Positions 15,945-25,341 of a stretch of 41,065 bases of DNA are shown here, piece by piece (position 1 is the stretch's first letter; every line of letters begins with the position of its first letter). The position numbers were made by a program, and so were the translations under genes. The notes beneath the pieces were generated by a model that ran no database searches, was not told the DNA's origin, and worked only from the letters and a program-made list of their open reading frames with translations. Origin of the DNA: Bacteroides sp. (lineage in GTDB: Bacteria > Bacteroidota > Bacteroidia > Bacteroidales > Bacteroidaceae); assembly GCA_015060705.1 (NCBI GenBank), contig SUXY01000027.1, positions 1 through 41,065 on the forward strand. Reading direction: 5' to 3'.

Positions 15945-17095
15945 AGAAGATAGTTTATGTAGGGCTTGTAGGGCTGATGTTGGTAACAGCAGCTTGTCAA
16001 AGTAAGAAACGCCAATCGGCTGCTACGGTGTCTTCACAGGAAGCTGAAGCCATGTTTGTGGAAAAGATTCAACCGCAGTATGCAGAAGGGTTTCAAGTGA
16101 AATATGAAAATGGCATCTGTCTATTGGAAATTCAAGACCCACAAAAGACAGAAAGCCAATCTTTCCATTATGTACTGATACCAAAGGGGAAGGAAGTTGA
16201 AAAACTACCGGAGGGATATACACCTATCGAAGTTCCGGTAAAGAGTGTTATCTGTATGACTTCCTTACAACTCTCCAATTTTATCAAGTTGGATGAAATG
16301 GAACGTGTGGTCGGCATCACCAGTACCCGCCATTTGTTCAATGATGAGATGAAGCGTAGGTTGAAGGAAGGACTTACGCAAAAAATAGGTATTGAAGGTA
16401 ATTTTGATAATGAAGTCATTATGGGAGTCAATCCGGATGTTATTCTGATTTCACCATTCAAGCGTGGAGGGTATGATGCATTAAAGGATGTGGGTATTCC
16501 ATTGATACCTCATTTGGGATATAAGGAAATGACTCCGCTAGGGCAAGCAGAATGGGTGAAGTTTGTAGGGCTGATGACTGGTACTGAAAAGAAAGCCAAT
16601 TCCTGTTTTGCAGAAATTGAAAAGAAATACAATACATTGAAACAACAAGCATCCGAGGTAAAGGAACGTCCGGTAGTATTCAGTGGCGAGTTACGTGGTG
16701 GAAACTGGTATGCTGTGGGTGGAAAGAGTTTCTTGGCACAACTATTCAAGGATGCTGGTGCCGATTATTTTTTAAAAGATAACGAAGAATCCGGTGGAGT
16801 GACATTGGACTTTGAAACGGTTTATTTGCAGGCAGCGGAAGCCGAGTATTGGCGGATTGTTAATAGTTATCAAGGTACCTACTCTTATGATGTATTGAAA
16901 GAGGATGATATCCGTTATGCTGATTTCCATGCATTCAAGGAAAAAGGAGTGGTGTATTGCAATATGCGGGAGAAACCTTTCTATGAAAGTATGCCGGTAG
17001 AACCTGAAAAGATTTTGGCGGACTTGATAAAGGCTTTTCATCCGGAATTGCTACCGACTGATTATGAACCAGCTTATTATGAATTATTGAAATGA
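15941..17095 (+). CDS. btuF: Corrinoid ABC transporter substrate-binding lipoprotein
   Basis: A periplasmic-binding protein of the metal-chelate class (BtuF/FecB fold) anchored by a lipid at C19 (LVTAAC). The two-lobed core shows CMTSLQLSNFIKLDEMERVVGI in lobe 1 and NPDVILISPF before the linker helix, followed by a GGNWYAVGGKSFLAQL segment in lobe 2. The ATG at 15941 overlaps the cbiA stop as ATGA and directly begins the signal; the ATG at 15932 would add three residues. It is followed by permease and ATPase genes. Substrate assigned from the locus: corrinoids are likely, though this class also binds haem and siderophores. Confidence 0.83.
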   Translation: MKKIVYVGLVGLMLVTAACQSKKRQSAATVSSQEAEAMFVEKIQPQYAEGFQVKYENGICLLEIQDPQKTESQSFHYVLIPKGKEVEKLPEGYTPIEVPVKSVICMTSLQLSNFIKLDEMERVVGITSTRHLFNDEMKRRLKEGLTQKIGIEGNFDNEVIMGVNPDVILISPFKRGGYDALKDVGIPLIPHLGYKEMTPLGQAEWVKFVGLMTGTEKKANSCFAEIEKKYNTLKQQASEVKERPVVFSGELRGGNWYAVGGKSFLAQLFKDAGADYFLKDNEESGGVTLDFETVYLQAAEAEYWRIVNSYQGTYSYDVLKEDDIRYADFHAFKEKGVVYCNMREKPFYESMPVEPEKILADLIKAFHPELLPTDYEPAYYELLK

Positions 17096-18132
17096 GAAAG
17101 TCTGTAACCTTATCTATGCTGTTGTTGGTAGCATCTATCTTGGTGTTGTTTTTACTGAACCTGTTTTTAGGCTCCGTACACATTCCAATGGATTCTATTT
17201 GGAACATTCTATGGGGATTGGATGGAGATGAATCTGTCATTTGGCAGAATATCATCTGGAAATCCCGTATACCTCAATCCTTGACGGCTTTGGTGGCTGG
17301 TGCTGGCTTGGCGGTAAGTGGTTTGCAGATGCAGACGGTCTTTCGAAATCCTTTAGCTGGTCCTTCTGTCTTGGGTATCAGTTCGGGTGCAAGCTTGGGT
17401 GTAGCTTTTGTAGTTTTGCTATCCGGCAGCATTGGTGGAATTGCTTTGAGCCGACTGGGATTTATGGGTGAAATAGCCTTAACTGTAGCTGCTATAGTAG
17501 GAGCATTGTCGGTGATGGCACTGATTGTTTATGTATCACAGAAGGTACATGGCAATGTCACTTTGCTGATCATTGGTGTCATGATTGGTTATGTCGCTAA
17601 TGCAGTGATTGGGGTACTGAAGTTTTTCAGTGTGGAAGAAGACATTCGGGCTTACGTGATATGGGGATTGGGAAGCTTCGCCCGTGTATCGGGTAATCAG
17701 GTGACAGTTTTTATTTGCATCATGGCCGTATTGCTTCCACTCTCATTTTTATTGATAAAGACATTGAACCTATTGTTGTTGGGTGACGCCTACGCACGTA
17801 ACTTAGGATTGAACATCAAGCGGGCAAGATTGCAAGTCATTGCATGCTCAGGGGTATTGGTAGCGATTGTTACAGCCTATTGTGGACCCATTACGTTCTT
17901 GGGGTTGGCTGTACCGCATCTCTGTCGAGGGCTTTTCCGCTCTTCCGATCATCGGGTGTTGATGCCTGCTTCCTTATTGGCAGGAGCAGCATTAGCTTTG
18001 CTTTGTAATTTAATTGCCCGTATGCCTGGATTTGAAGGAGCTTTACCGGTCAATTCGGTAACTGCATTGGTTGGTGCACCGGTTGTCGTTTCGGTGCTTT
18101 TCAAGAAACGACGGAATGATATGAACGAATGA
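17092..18132 (+). CDS. btuC: Corrinoid ABC transporter permease
   Basis: A FecCD/BtuC-family inner-membrane permease of 346 residues with about ten hydrophobic helices. Family landmarks are SRIPQSLTALVAGAGLAVSG near residue 60, NPLAGPSVLGISSGASLGV near 85, and GPITFLGLAVPHLCRGLF near 265. It is expected to form a homodimer with two BtuD subunits and receive cargo from BtuF. The start overlaps the btuF stop (ATGA), and its own stop overlaps the ATPase start in the same way, so the transporter is translationally coupled. Confidence 0.87.
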   Translation: MRKSVTLSMLLLVASILVLFLLNLFLGSVHIPMDSIWNILWGLDGDESVIWQNIIWKSRIPQSLTALVAGAGLAVSGLQMQTVFRNPLAGPSVLGISSGASLGVAFVVLLSGSIGGIALSRLGFMGEIALTVAAIVGALSVMALIVYVSQKVHGNVTLLIIGVMIGYVANAVIGVLKFFSVEEDIRAYVIWGLGSFARVSGNQVTVFICIMAVLLPLSFLLIKTLNLLLLGDAYARNLGLNIKRARLQVIACSGVLVAIVTAYCGPITFLGLAVPHLCRGLFRSSDHRVLMPASLLAGAALALLCNLIARMPGFEGALPVNSVTALVGAPVVVSVLFKKRRNDMNE

Positions 18133-19184
18133 TGAAAGAAGAAACCATACGGATACAGAATTTGTCGACCGGATATTTCGGGAAAAAAGGGACCAAAGTA
18201 ATTGCTCAAAACATATGTGCTACCATTCCTAGTGGTGAGTTGACCTGTTTACTTGGTGCTAATGGGGCTGGTAAATCTACGTTGTTACGTACTTTGTCGG
18301 CTTTCCTTCGTCCTTTGAGTGGGGAAATCTGGATACGTGGGAAACGTTTGACTGATTATACCGATAAAGAATTGGCTACGGTCATCGGAGTCGTACTGAC
18401 GGAGAAATGTCAACTTCGGAATATGACGGTTACCGAATTGATTGGTATGGGTAGAAGTCCATATACGGGTTTTTGGGGAACTTTGTCTCCAAAAGATAAA
18501 CAAATCGTGTCCGAAGCCATTGCTTTGGTACGCATTGAAGAATTGAAAGAGCGTATGGTTCATACATTAAGTGATGGAGAAAGACAGAAGGTGATGATAG
18601 CCAAAGCTTTGGCCCAGGAAACTCCCATTATATTCTTGGATGAACCAACAGCATTCCTGGACTATCCAAGCAAAGTGGAAATACTGCATTTGCTTCATCG
18701 GTTGTCCAGAGAAATGAATAAGACCATCTTTCTTTCTACGCATGATTTGGAACTGGCCTTGCAGATTGCAGACCAAATTTGGTTGATGGATAGGGAGAAA
18801 GGAGTGCTGGTTGGCACTCCGGAAGATTTGGCTATCGATGGTAGTTTGGAGAATTTCTTTTATCAACGGAAGGGAATTGCTTTTGAAAAAGAAACGGGTC
18901 TGTATCGCATCGACAATGAGTATTGGACGACGATACACTTGGATGGTACTTCCGAACGAAATACGATGGTTCAAAAAGCATTCAGACGAAATGGTATTCA
19001 TGCGACTTCAGAAACTGATTCAGAGGTATCCGTGCTTATCGATGAGGTTCACGAACAGTATATACTTAAGCTTAAAGGTAAGGAATATTCCCGTTATTCG
19101 ACCATCAAGGAATTGTTACCTGGTGCATTGGAATTATTGAAAGATAGAAATACTTTGAAAAACAAATCATATGATGAAAGATAA
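18129..19184 (+). CDS. btuD: Corrinoid ABC transporter ATPase with C-terminal extension
   Basis: The ABC ATPase drives BtuC. It has Walker A GANGAGKST near residues 43-51, an LSDGERQKVMIAKAL signature near 148, Walker B PIIFLDEP, and a switch His in LSTHD. The ATPase domain ends by about residue 245. About 100 further residues form a tail that I cannot assign (YQRKGIAFEKETG through KELLPGALELL), absent from the 250-residue E. coli BtuD. Similar extended FecE-like ATPases occur in Bacteroidales. The stop overlaps the next gene by 14 bases. Confidence 0.85.
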   Translation: MMKEETIRIQNLSTGYFGKKGTKVIAQNICATIPSGELTCLLGANGAGKSTLLRTLSAFLRPLSGEIWIRGKRLTDYTDKELATVIGVVLTEKCQLRNMTVTELIGMGRSPYTGFWGTLSPKDKQIVSEAIALVRIEELKERMVHTLSDGERQKVMIAKALAQETPIIFLDEPTAFLDYPSKVEILHLLHRLSREMNKTIFLSTHDLELALQIADQIWLMDREKGVLVGTPEDLAIDGSLENFFYQRKGIAFEKETGLYRIDNEYWTTIHLDGTSERNTMVQKAFRRNGIHATSETDSEVSVLIDEVHEQYILKLKGKEYSRYSTIKELLPGALELLKDRNTLKNKSYDER

Positions 19185-20586
19185 ATCACGTATAATTGTA
19201 GCAGGAATAGGTCCGGGTTCTGCTAATGACATTACACCTGCGGTTATCCAAGCCGTGAAAGAGAGTGATGTGATTATTGGATATAAATATTATTTCCAAT
19301 TCATTACAGCCTATTTGCGCCCGGACTGTATATGTATAGATACTGGAATGAAACGCGAAAAGGTTCGTGCTATGCAGGCTTTTGAACATGCAGAACAAGG
19401 AAAGACCGTTTGCATCATCAGTTCAGGAGATGCGGGTATCTATGGCATGGCTCCGCTTATTTATGAAATGAAACGCGAACGAAACAGTCTGGTTAGAATT
19501 GAAGTTCTTCCTGGTATCAGTGCGTTCCAAAAAGCTGCTTCTTTGTTGGGTGCACCGATAGGGCATGATTTTTGTATCATTTCTTTATCCGATCTGATGA
19601 CTCCTTGGGAGAAAATAGAAAAGCGGATAAAAGCGGCAGCCAAGGCCGATTTTATTACGGCGATATACAATCCAAAAAGTGACGGACGTTATTGGCAGCT
19701 TTATCGATTGAAAGAGATTTTCTTGCAGGAGCGGAGTCCGGAAACCCCAGTGGGATATGTGCGACAAGCTGGTCGTGAAGAACAAGAAATACACATGACT
19801 ATATTGGGAACTTTCGACCCGGAAGAGATAGACATGTTTACGATTGTATTGATTGGAAATTCGCAGACCTATTTTTATGCGGACAAGATGATTACTCCTC
19901 GTGGATATTATCGGGAAGAATCGGAAAAGGATGCGAAGGGAATTGGTCAAGAAATCATGATGGATAGTTTCCGGACAATCGCTAAGGAGTTGAAATATCC
20001 GGATATTCCATTGGGCAAGAAATGGGCTATTCTTCATGCTATTCATACGACAGCCGATTTTGAAATGGAACAAATCATTCAAGTAGATGAAGGAGCAGTA
20101 GAACAACTTCATCAAGCGTTCAAGGAAGGGAAAATAACGACCATTATCACCGATGTAACCATGGCAGCTTCGGGTATCCGTAAAGGGGCTTTGGAACGTT
20201 TGGGTATAGAAGTCAAATGTTATTTGTCCGATGAAAGAGCGGTTGCTTTATCCAAGGAAAAGGGAATAACCCGTACACAAGCTGGTATTCGTTTAGCAGT
20301 TTCCGATTATCCGAATGCTCTCTATGTATTCGGCAATGCTCCGACAGCACTCATGGAACTTTGTGACCTCATCCGAAAAGGAAAAGCTGTTCCAGCAGGT
20401 ATTGTTGCTGCACCAGTTGGTTTTGTCCATGTCTGTGAAAGTAAGCATATGGTGAAACCTTTTGTTCATATTCCGAAATTAATAGTCGAAGGCAGAAAAG
20501 GAGGAAGCAATTTGGCCGCTACGTTAGTAAACTCCATCTTATGTTTTGATGATGCAGAACAATTAAAACCTGGAAGAGATGTCTGA
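19171..20586 (+). CDS. cbiHC: Fused precorrin-3B C17-methyltransferase / precorrin-8X methylmutase
   Basis: Two consecutive functions in the anaerobic corrin pathway on one chain. Residues about 8-245 are an SAM-dependent tetrapyrrole methylase (VAGIGPGSANDITPAV, then SSGDAGIYGMAPL and LPGISAFQKAASLLGAP), matching CbiH/CobJ, which contracts the ring. Residues about 270-471 match CbiC/CobH, which moves the C11 methyl to C12. Landmarks there are IHTTADFEM with the likely catalytic His, DVTMAASGIRKG, GNAPTALMEL and VGFVHVCESK. CbiC does not act directly after CbiH, so the fusion is not simple channelling of adjacent steps. The ATG at 19171 overlaps btuD. Confidence 0.88.
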   Translation: MMKDKSRIIVAGIGPGSANDITPAVIQAVKESDVIIGYKYYFQFITAYLRPDCICIDTGMKREKVRAMQAFEHAEQGKTVCIISSGDAGIYGMAPLIYEMKRERNSLVRIEVLPGISAFQKAASLLGAPIGHDFCIISLSDLMTPWEKIEKRIKAAAKADFITAIYNPKSDGRYWQLYRLKEIFLQERSPETPVGYVRQAGREEQEIHMTILGTFDPEEIDMFTIVLIGNSQTYFYADKMITPRGYYREESEKDAKGIGQEIMMDSFRTIAKELKYPDIPLGKKWAILHAIHTTADFEMEQIIQVDEGAVEQLHQAFKEGKITTIITDVTMAASGIRKGALERLGIEVKCYLSDERAVALSKEKGITRTQAGIRLAVSDYPNALYVFGNAPTALMELCDLIRKGKAVPAGIVAAPVGFVHVCESKHMVKPFVHIPKLIVEGRKGGSNLAATLVNSILCFDDAEQLKPGRDV

Positions 20587-21766
20587 ACAAGTGTTTCATG
20601 TAATAGGAATGACGGACAATCAAACCTGTTCTTTTCCGGTAGAAGTCTGTACAATCATTCAACGGGGAAAAGTGTTTTCTGGTGGCAAGAGGCATCATGA
20701 AATTGTAGCTTCTATGCTTCCTGAAGATGCTGTTTGGATAGATATAACAGTTCCTTTGGACTTGGTTTTCAGTCAATATGAAGCATACGATGAAATCATT
20801 GTATTTGCTTCAGGAGATCCCTTGTTCTTTGGATTTGCCAATACGTTGAAGAAACGTTTACCGGAAGCAATCATCAAGGTGTTTCCTACCTTTAATTCCT
20901 TGCAATTGTTGGCTCATCGGTTATTACTACCTTATCAGAATATGCGAATTGTTTCTTTGACAGGTAGACCATGGCAGAAATTCGATGAAGCGCTTATCCG
21001 AGGAGAAAAAATGATGGGTATATTGACGGATAGACAGAAAACACCTTCGAGCATTGCTGAACGGATGTTGGAATATGGATATGATAACTATCGTATGACC
21101 ATTGGGGTACATCTTGGAAATAGACAATTGGAAGAAATTCATACATTGTCCTTGGAAGAAGTTGTCGGTAAGGAGTTCGGATTTCCCAATTGTCTGATAT
21201 TGGAGCAGACTTATCAACGTGAGCGTTTGTTCGGTATACCGGAAACCTCTTTTCATTTATTGGATGGTAGAGAGAAAATGATAACCAAATGTGCTATCCG
21301 TTTACAAACACTCAGTTTCTTGGACTTATATAAAAAGCAGACGTTCTGGGATATCGGTTTTTGTACAGGATCTGTTTCTATCGAAGCCAAATTACAGTTC
21401 CCTCATTTGCAGATTCATTCATTTGAATGTCGTCAGGAAGGGGAAATATTGATGAGACAGAATACAAGAAAATTCGGTGTTCCCGGTATAGAACCACATA
21501 TAGGAGATTTTATGCAAATGGACGTAGCTCATCTGCCTGCACCCGATGCTGTCTTTATAGGCGGCCATGGAGGGAAACTGAAAGAAATGTTGCACAAAAT
21601 AGATAAACTCCTATTGCCGGGTGGATGTATAGTGCTCAATTCGGTAAGCGAGAATAGTTTGCGTTTATTTAGAGAGGGTGTAGAAGCCATCGGGCGCAAG
21701 ATTGAAAAACAAATGTGTATCACAGTAGAATCGTATAATCCCATAACAATTATAAAAGCGATATGA
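20579..21766 (+). CDS. cbiET: Precorrin-6Y C5,15-methyltransferase (decarboxylating)
   Basis: The CbiE half (about 1-205) has the tetrapyrrole methylase features FASGDPLFFGFANTL and a TGRPWQKFDEAL segment. The CbiT half (about 240-395) is a Rossmann methyltransferase with DIGFCTGSVSIEA as the SAM motif and IGGHGGKLKEML near residue 325. Together they methylate C5 and C15 and decarboxylate the C12 acetate, as in Pseudomonas CobL. At 395 residues it matches CobL-type fusions. The ATG overlaps the preceding stop by 8 bases and the stop overlaps cbiGF as ATGA. Confidence 0.9.
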   Translation: MSEQVFHVIGMTDNQTCSFPVEVCTIIQRGKVFSGGKRHHEIVASMLPEDAVWIDITVPLDLVFSQYEAYDEIIVFASGDPLFFGFANTLKKRLPEAIIKVFPTFNSLQLLAHRLLLPYQNMRIVSLTGRPWQKFDEALIRGEKMMGILTDRQKTPSSIAERMLEYGYDNYRMTIGVHLGNRQLEEIHTLSLEEVVGKEFGFPNCLILEQTYQRERLFGIPETSFHLLDGREKMITKCAIRLQTLSFLDLYKKQTFWDIGFCTGSVSIEAKLQFPHLQIHSFECRQEGEILMRQNTRKFGVPGIEPHIGDFMQMDVAHLPAPDAVFIGGHGGKLKEMLHKIDKLLLPGGCIVLNSVSENSLRLFREGVEAIGRKIEKQMCITVESYNPITIIKAI

Positions 21767-23553
21767 AAGTAATAATTACTATCACAGAATCAGCTTTGCC
21801 AATAGCAAGAACGATTCAAAGAGAGTGGCTGGATGCCGAAGTGGTCAGAATGTCGGATAAAACATTTCTCACGGAACATTGGAAAGAATTGGAGTGTGTG
21901 GTTTTTGTCGGTGCTATGGGTATCTGCGTTCGAACCATTGCTCCATTATTGAATGATAAATACACTGATCCTGCTGTTATTTGTGTAGACAGTACAGGAA
22001 AGTACGTGATTCCCGTTGTATCCGGACACATTGGAGGAGCAAATGATTATAGTAAACGTATTGCTGCGATTTTGGGAGGAGAGGCTATCATCACTACACA
22101 AAGTGATAACCTTGGTCTATGGGCAATAGATACATTGGCCCAAAAGTATGGATGGCAAACTGAGGTTGACCATACCCGAATGAATTTGTTTGTCTATCAG
22201 TTTGTGGAAAAGAAGCCGACAGCTTTATTGCTTGACATTAGGGATGAGGGTACTGATTATCTGGAACGGACTAAACCCAACCATGTGAAAGTATTCTATC
22301 ATTTGGAGGACATTCCACAGGATGAGTTTGAATTGATTATCTCCGTTACTTATCGAAACTTCCCATTGGATGCATTCCAAAAACCTCATTTATGTTTTTA
22401 TGCTCCTGTACTTCATTTAGGATTCGGATGTAGGAAACAGTGTAAGCCGGATGGTATTGTTAACTATATCCATCAAGTAATGCTGGATAAGGGTATACAT
22501 CCATTGTCATTGTTTTCTATCAGTTCCATTGAATTAAAAAAAGATGAGCCTTTGTGGGAATCCTTCATGAACAAAGGTAATAATTATGAGAAACATGTTT
22601 ACACCATCGATACCTTGTCCGACATAGAAGTACCCAATCCATCGGAGAAGGCTATGGAAGTAACAGGCATTTATGGAGTAGCAGAGGCTTGTGCATTGAA
22701 AAGCAGTCAAGAGGGTATGATGCTGATAGAAAAGCATAAAGGTCAATTGACCGAAGGAAACCACTTTACGTTTGCTGTTTGTTTGGATAGGAAGTCATGT
22801 AGGGAAGGGCATATCGAGATAGTGGGTGCTGGACCGGGCGATCCGGAACTGGTTTCTGTTCGTGGAAAACACTTCCTTCAACAAGCAGACTTGATACTTT
22901 ATGCCGGTAGTTTGGTACCTGTGGAATTGACTTATTATGCCAAGAGTGGAGCTGTGGTTTGTAGTTCTGCATCGATGACATTGGAAGAACAATTTGCTTT
23001 GATGAAAGAATTCTATGACCGTGGTTTGTTGGTGGTACGTCTTCATACAGGTGATCCTTGTATTTATGGAGCTATACAGGAACAAATGGCTTTCTTCGAC
23101 CAATACAGAATGAGCTATCATATTACACCGGGTATTTCGTCGTTCCAAGCGGCTGCTGCTGCTCTTCGTTCTCAATTTACCATCCCAGAGAAGGTACAAA
23201 CCATTATTCTGACCAGAGGAGAAGGACGTACTCCGATGCCGGAAAAAGAACAATTGCATAAGTTGGCACAATCTCAAAGTACCATGTGTATTTATTTGAG
23301 TGCCGGTATTGTAGAACAAGTACAAAGTGAATTGTTGCAGGTTTATCCACCGGAAACACCTGTTGCAGCTTGTTATAAACTGACTTGGAAGGAAGAACGG
23401 ATTTATAGAGGCCAGTTGAAAGATTTGGCTCGGATTGTTCGGGAAAATAATTTGACATTGACTACTTTATTGGTTGTTGGTGAAGCCATTGATAATCGAA
23501 AAGGGTTGTCCCGATTGTATTCACATCAGTTCAAGCATTTGTTCAGATCATGA
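21763..23553 (+). CDS. cbiGF: Fused cobalt-precorrin-5A hydrolase / precorrin-4 C11-methyltransferase
   Basis: The CbiG part (about 1-345) opens the ring lactone with loss of acetaldehyde. Its N-domain has VFVGAMGICVRTIAPLL and VVSGHIGGANDYS, and its C-domain has FGCRKQCKPDGIV and IYGVAEACAL. The CbiF/CobM part (about 350-596) methylates C11, with the landmarks IVGAGPGDPELVSVRG, LHTGDPCIYGA, TPGISSFQAAAAAL and CIYLSAG. The two reactions are consecutive (CbiF then CbiG), so here the fusion could pass an unstable intermediate. The start and stop both overlap neighbours by 4 bases. Confidence 0.9.
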   Translation: MKVIITITESALPIARTIQREWLDAEVVRMSDKTFLTEHWKELECVVFVGAMGICVRTIAPLLNDKYTDPAVICVDSTGKYVIPVVSGHIGGANDYSKRIAAILGGEAIITTQSDNLGLWAIDTLAQKYGWQTEVDHTRMNLFVYQFVEKKPTALLLDIRDEGTDYLERTKPNHVKVFYHLEDIPQDEFELIISVTYRNFPLDAFQKPHLCFYAPVLHLGFGCRKQCKPDGIVNYIHQVMLDKGIHPLSLFSISSIELKKDEPLWESFMNKGNNYEKHVYTIDTLSDIEVPNPSEKAMEVTGIYGVAEACALKSSQEGMMLIEKHKGQLTEGNHFTFAVCLDRKSCREGHIEIVGAGPGDPELVSVRGKHFLQQADLILYAGSLVPVELTYYAKSGAVVCSSASMTLEEQFALMKEFYDRGLLVVRLHTGDPCIYGAIQEQMAFFDQYRMSYHITPGISSFQAAAAALRSQFTIPEKVQTIILTRGEGRTPMPEKEQLHKLAQSQSTMCIYLSAGIVEQVQSELLQVYPPETPVAACYKLTWKEERIYRGQLKDLARIVRENNLTLTTLLVVGEAIDNRKGLSRLYSHQFKHLFRS

Positions 23554-25334
23554 TACTGATATTAGGAGGAACGACAGAAGGAAGAATGGCCGTTAAGGTA
23601 GCCGATGAAGCTGGTTCGCTTTATTATTATGCTACCCGCGGAAGTTTGCAACAAATTGTTTGCAAGCATGGTATTCATGTAACGGGCGGTATGAACTTGC
23701 CATGCATGATTGATTTTTGTCGTTCCCATTCCATTCGCTTACTGGTTGATGCAGCCCATCCGTTTGCGATGGAACTTCATCGGACGGTTGCTGCTGCTTC
23801 GGAAGCATTACAGCTTCCGGTGGTTCGAGTAGAGCGGACGTATCCTGAGTACACGACCGATTTAATTTGGTGTGACGATTATGAGGATGCAATGAAGAAG
23901 TTGAAAGAGTCGGGTATTACCCGTTTGTTGGCTTTGACCGGAGTACAGACCATTGGTAAGCTTCAAGATTATTGGAAAGAAAATACTTGTTGGTTTCGCA
24001 TTTTGCGTAGGGAAGAGTCATTGGTTATCGCACGTTCCCAAGGCTTTGATGAACAGAATATCGTTTATTATGAAGAAGAAGGTGAAGAAGAACTGATTAG
24101 TCGTCTCCAACCTCAAGCTATTTTGACCAAGGAAAGCGGTGACTCAGGAGGATTCTCACAGAAAGTAGAGGCAGCCAGAAAGTATAACCTTCCCGTATAT
24201 GTTGTTAAGCGGCCGGAACTACCTAGACATTTTGTTTGTGTTACAGGAGAACATGGTTTACGGAAGCAGATTGAAACACATGCCTCGGGCTTCTTCTCAT
24301 TACGAAGTGGCTTTACAACCGGTGCATGTGCTACTGCAGCCAGTAAGGCGGCATTATTGGCTTTATTGGGTCATGGAACTTCTAAATCGGTATCCATTCG
24401 TTTTCCAAATGGTGAAGAACTTTCTTTACCAATAGCAACGATTGAAATGGACGGGGATTCTGCTACAGCTACAGTAGTGAAAGATGCAGGTGATGATCCG
24501 GATGTTACCCATGGTCAATCGATTGTTTCTACTGTTTGTTTCTGTTCCCATCCGGGGATTCATTTCTTACAGGGTGAAGGAGTAGGAGTGGTTACTTTGC
24601 CGGGATTAGGATTGGAGGTTGGAGAACCGGCTATCAATCGGGTTCCTAGGCAAATGATGATACAAGAATTGTCGTCACTCTATAAAGGTGGATTGGAAGT
24701 GACTATTTCCGTACCGGGAGGCCGTGAATTGGCCCAACGTACTTTTAATCCCAAATTGGGAATTATAGATGGTATTTCCATCATTGGTACTTCTGGAATT
24801 GTTCGTCCTTTCTCTTCCGAAGCTTTTGTTGAGGCTATCCGTCGAGAAGTGGAAGTCTGTAAAGCGGTGGGCTGTGACCATTTGGTTATCAATTCAGGAG
24901 CTAGAAGTGAACGCTTCTTGAAAGCAGAATTTCCTGAACTCCCCATGCAAGCTTTTGTACATTTCGGAAACTTTATAGGAGAAACTTTACGGATTGCTGA
25001 TGAAGTGGGAATGAAAGAAGTTACTCTAGGTATTATGGTAGGAAAAGCAGTCAAGTTAGCAGAAGGACATTTGGATACGCATAGTAAGAAAGTTGTCATG
25101 AATAAACGTTTTTTGAAGCAAGTGGCTGTGGAGGCAGAATGTTCCAATGAGATACAGTCGGTCATCGATGGATTGACATTGGCAAGAGAACTTTGGAATC
25201 AACTTTCTTCGGATGATGCTTTCCTTTTCTTTTCTAAATTGATGGAGAAATGTTATCTGCATTGTCGTCCTCTTTTACCTAAAGGAAAGCTGACTATTCG
25301 ATTGATGGACGAAGAAGGAAGAATTTTTAATTAG
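23550..25334 (+). CDS. cbiJD: Fused precorrin-6A reductase / cobalt-precorrin-5B C1-methyltransferase
   Basis: Residues about 1-245 match CbiJ/CobK, the NADH-dependent reductase of the macrocycle (ILGGTTEGRMAVK at the start, VDAAHPFAMELHRT, LALTGVQTIGKL). Residues about 248-594 match CbiD, the anaerobic-pathway C1 methyltransferase (LRSGFTTGACATAASKAAL, VKDAGDDPDVTHG, GRELAQRTFNPKLGI). The two act consecutively, CbiD then CbiJ. CbiD is specific to the cobalt-early anaerobic route, so this gene indicates that route. The start overlaps the cbiGF stop as ATGA. Confidence 0.9.
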   Translation: MILILGGTTEGRMAVKVADEAGSLYYYATRGSLQQIVCKHGIHVTGGMNLPCMIDFCRSHSIRLLVDAAHPFAMELHRTVAAASEALQLPVVRVERTYPEYTTDLIWCDDYEDAMKKLKESGITRLLALTGVQTIGKLQDYWKENTCWFRILRREESLVIARSQGFDEQNIVYYEEEGEEELISRLQPQAILTKESGDSGGFSQKVEAARKYNLPVYVVKRPELPRHFVCVTGEHGLRKQIETHASGFFSLRSGFTTGACATAASKAALLALLGHGTSKSVSIRFPNGEELSLPIATIEMDGDSATATVVKDAGDDPDVTHGQSIVSTVCFCSHPGIHFLQGEGVGVVTLPGLGLEVGEPAINRVPRQMMIQELSSLYKGGLEVTISVPGGRELAQRTFNPKLGIIDGISIIGTSGIVRPFSSEAFVEAIRREVEVCKAVGCDHLVINSGARSERFLKAEFPELPMQAFVHFGNFIGETLRIADEVGMKEVTLGIMVGKAVKLAEGHLDTHSKKVVMNKRFLKQVAVEAECSNEIQSVIDGLTLARELWNQLSSDDAFLFFSKLMEKCYLHCRPLLPKGKLTIRLMDEEGRIFN

Positions 25335-25341
25335 GACTGAT

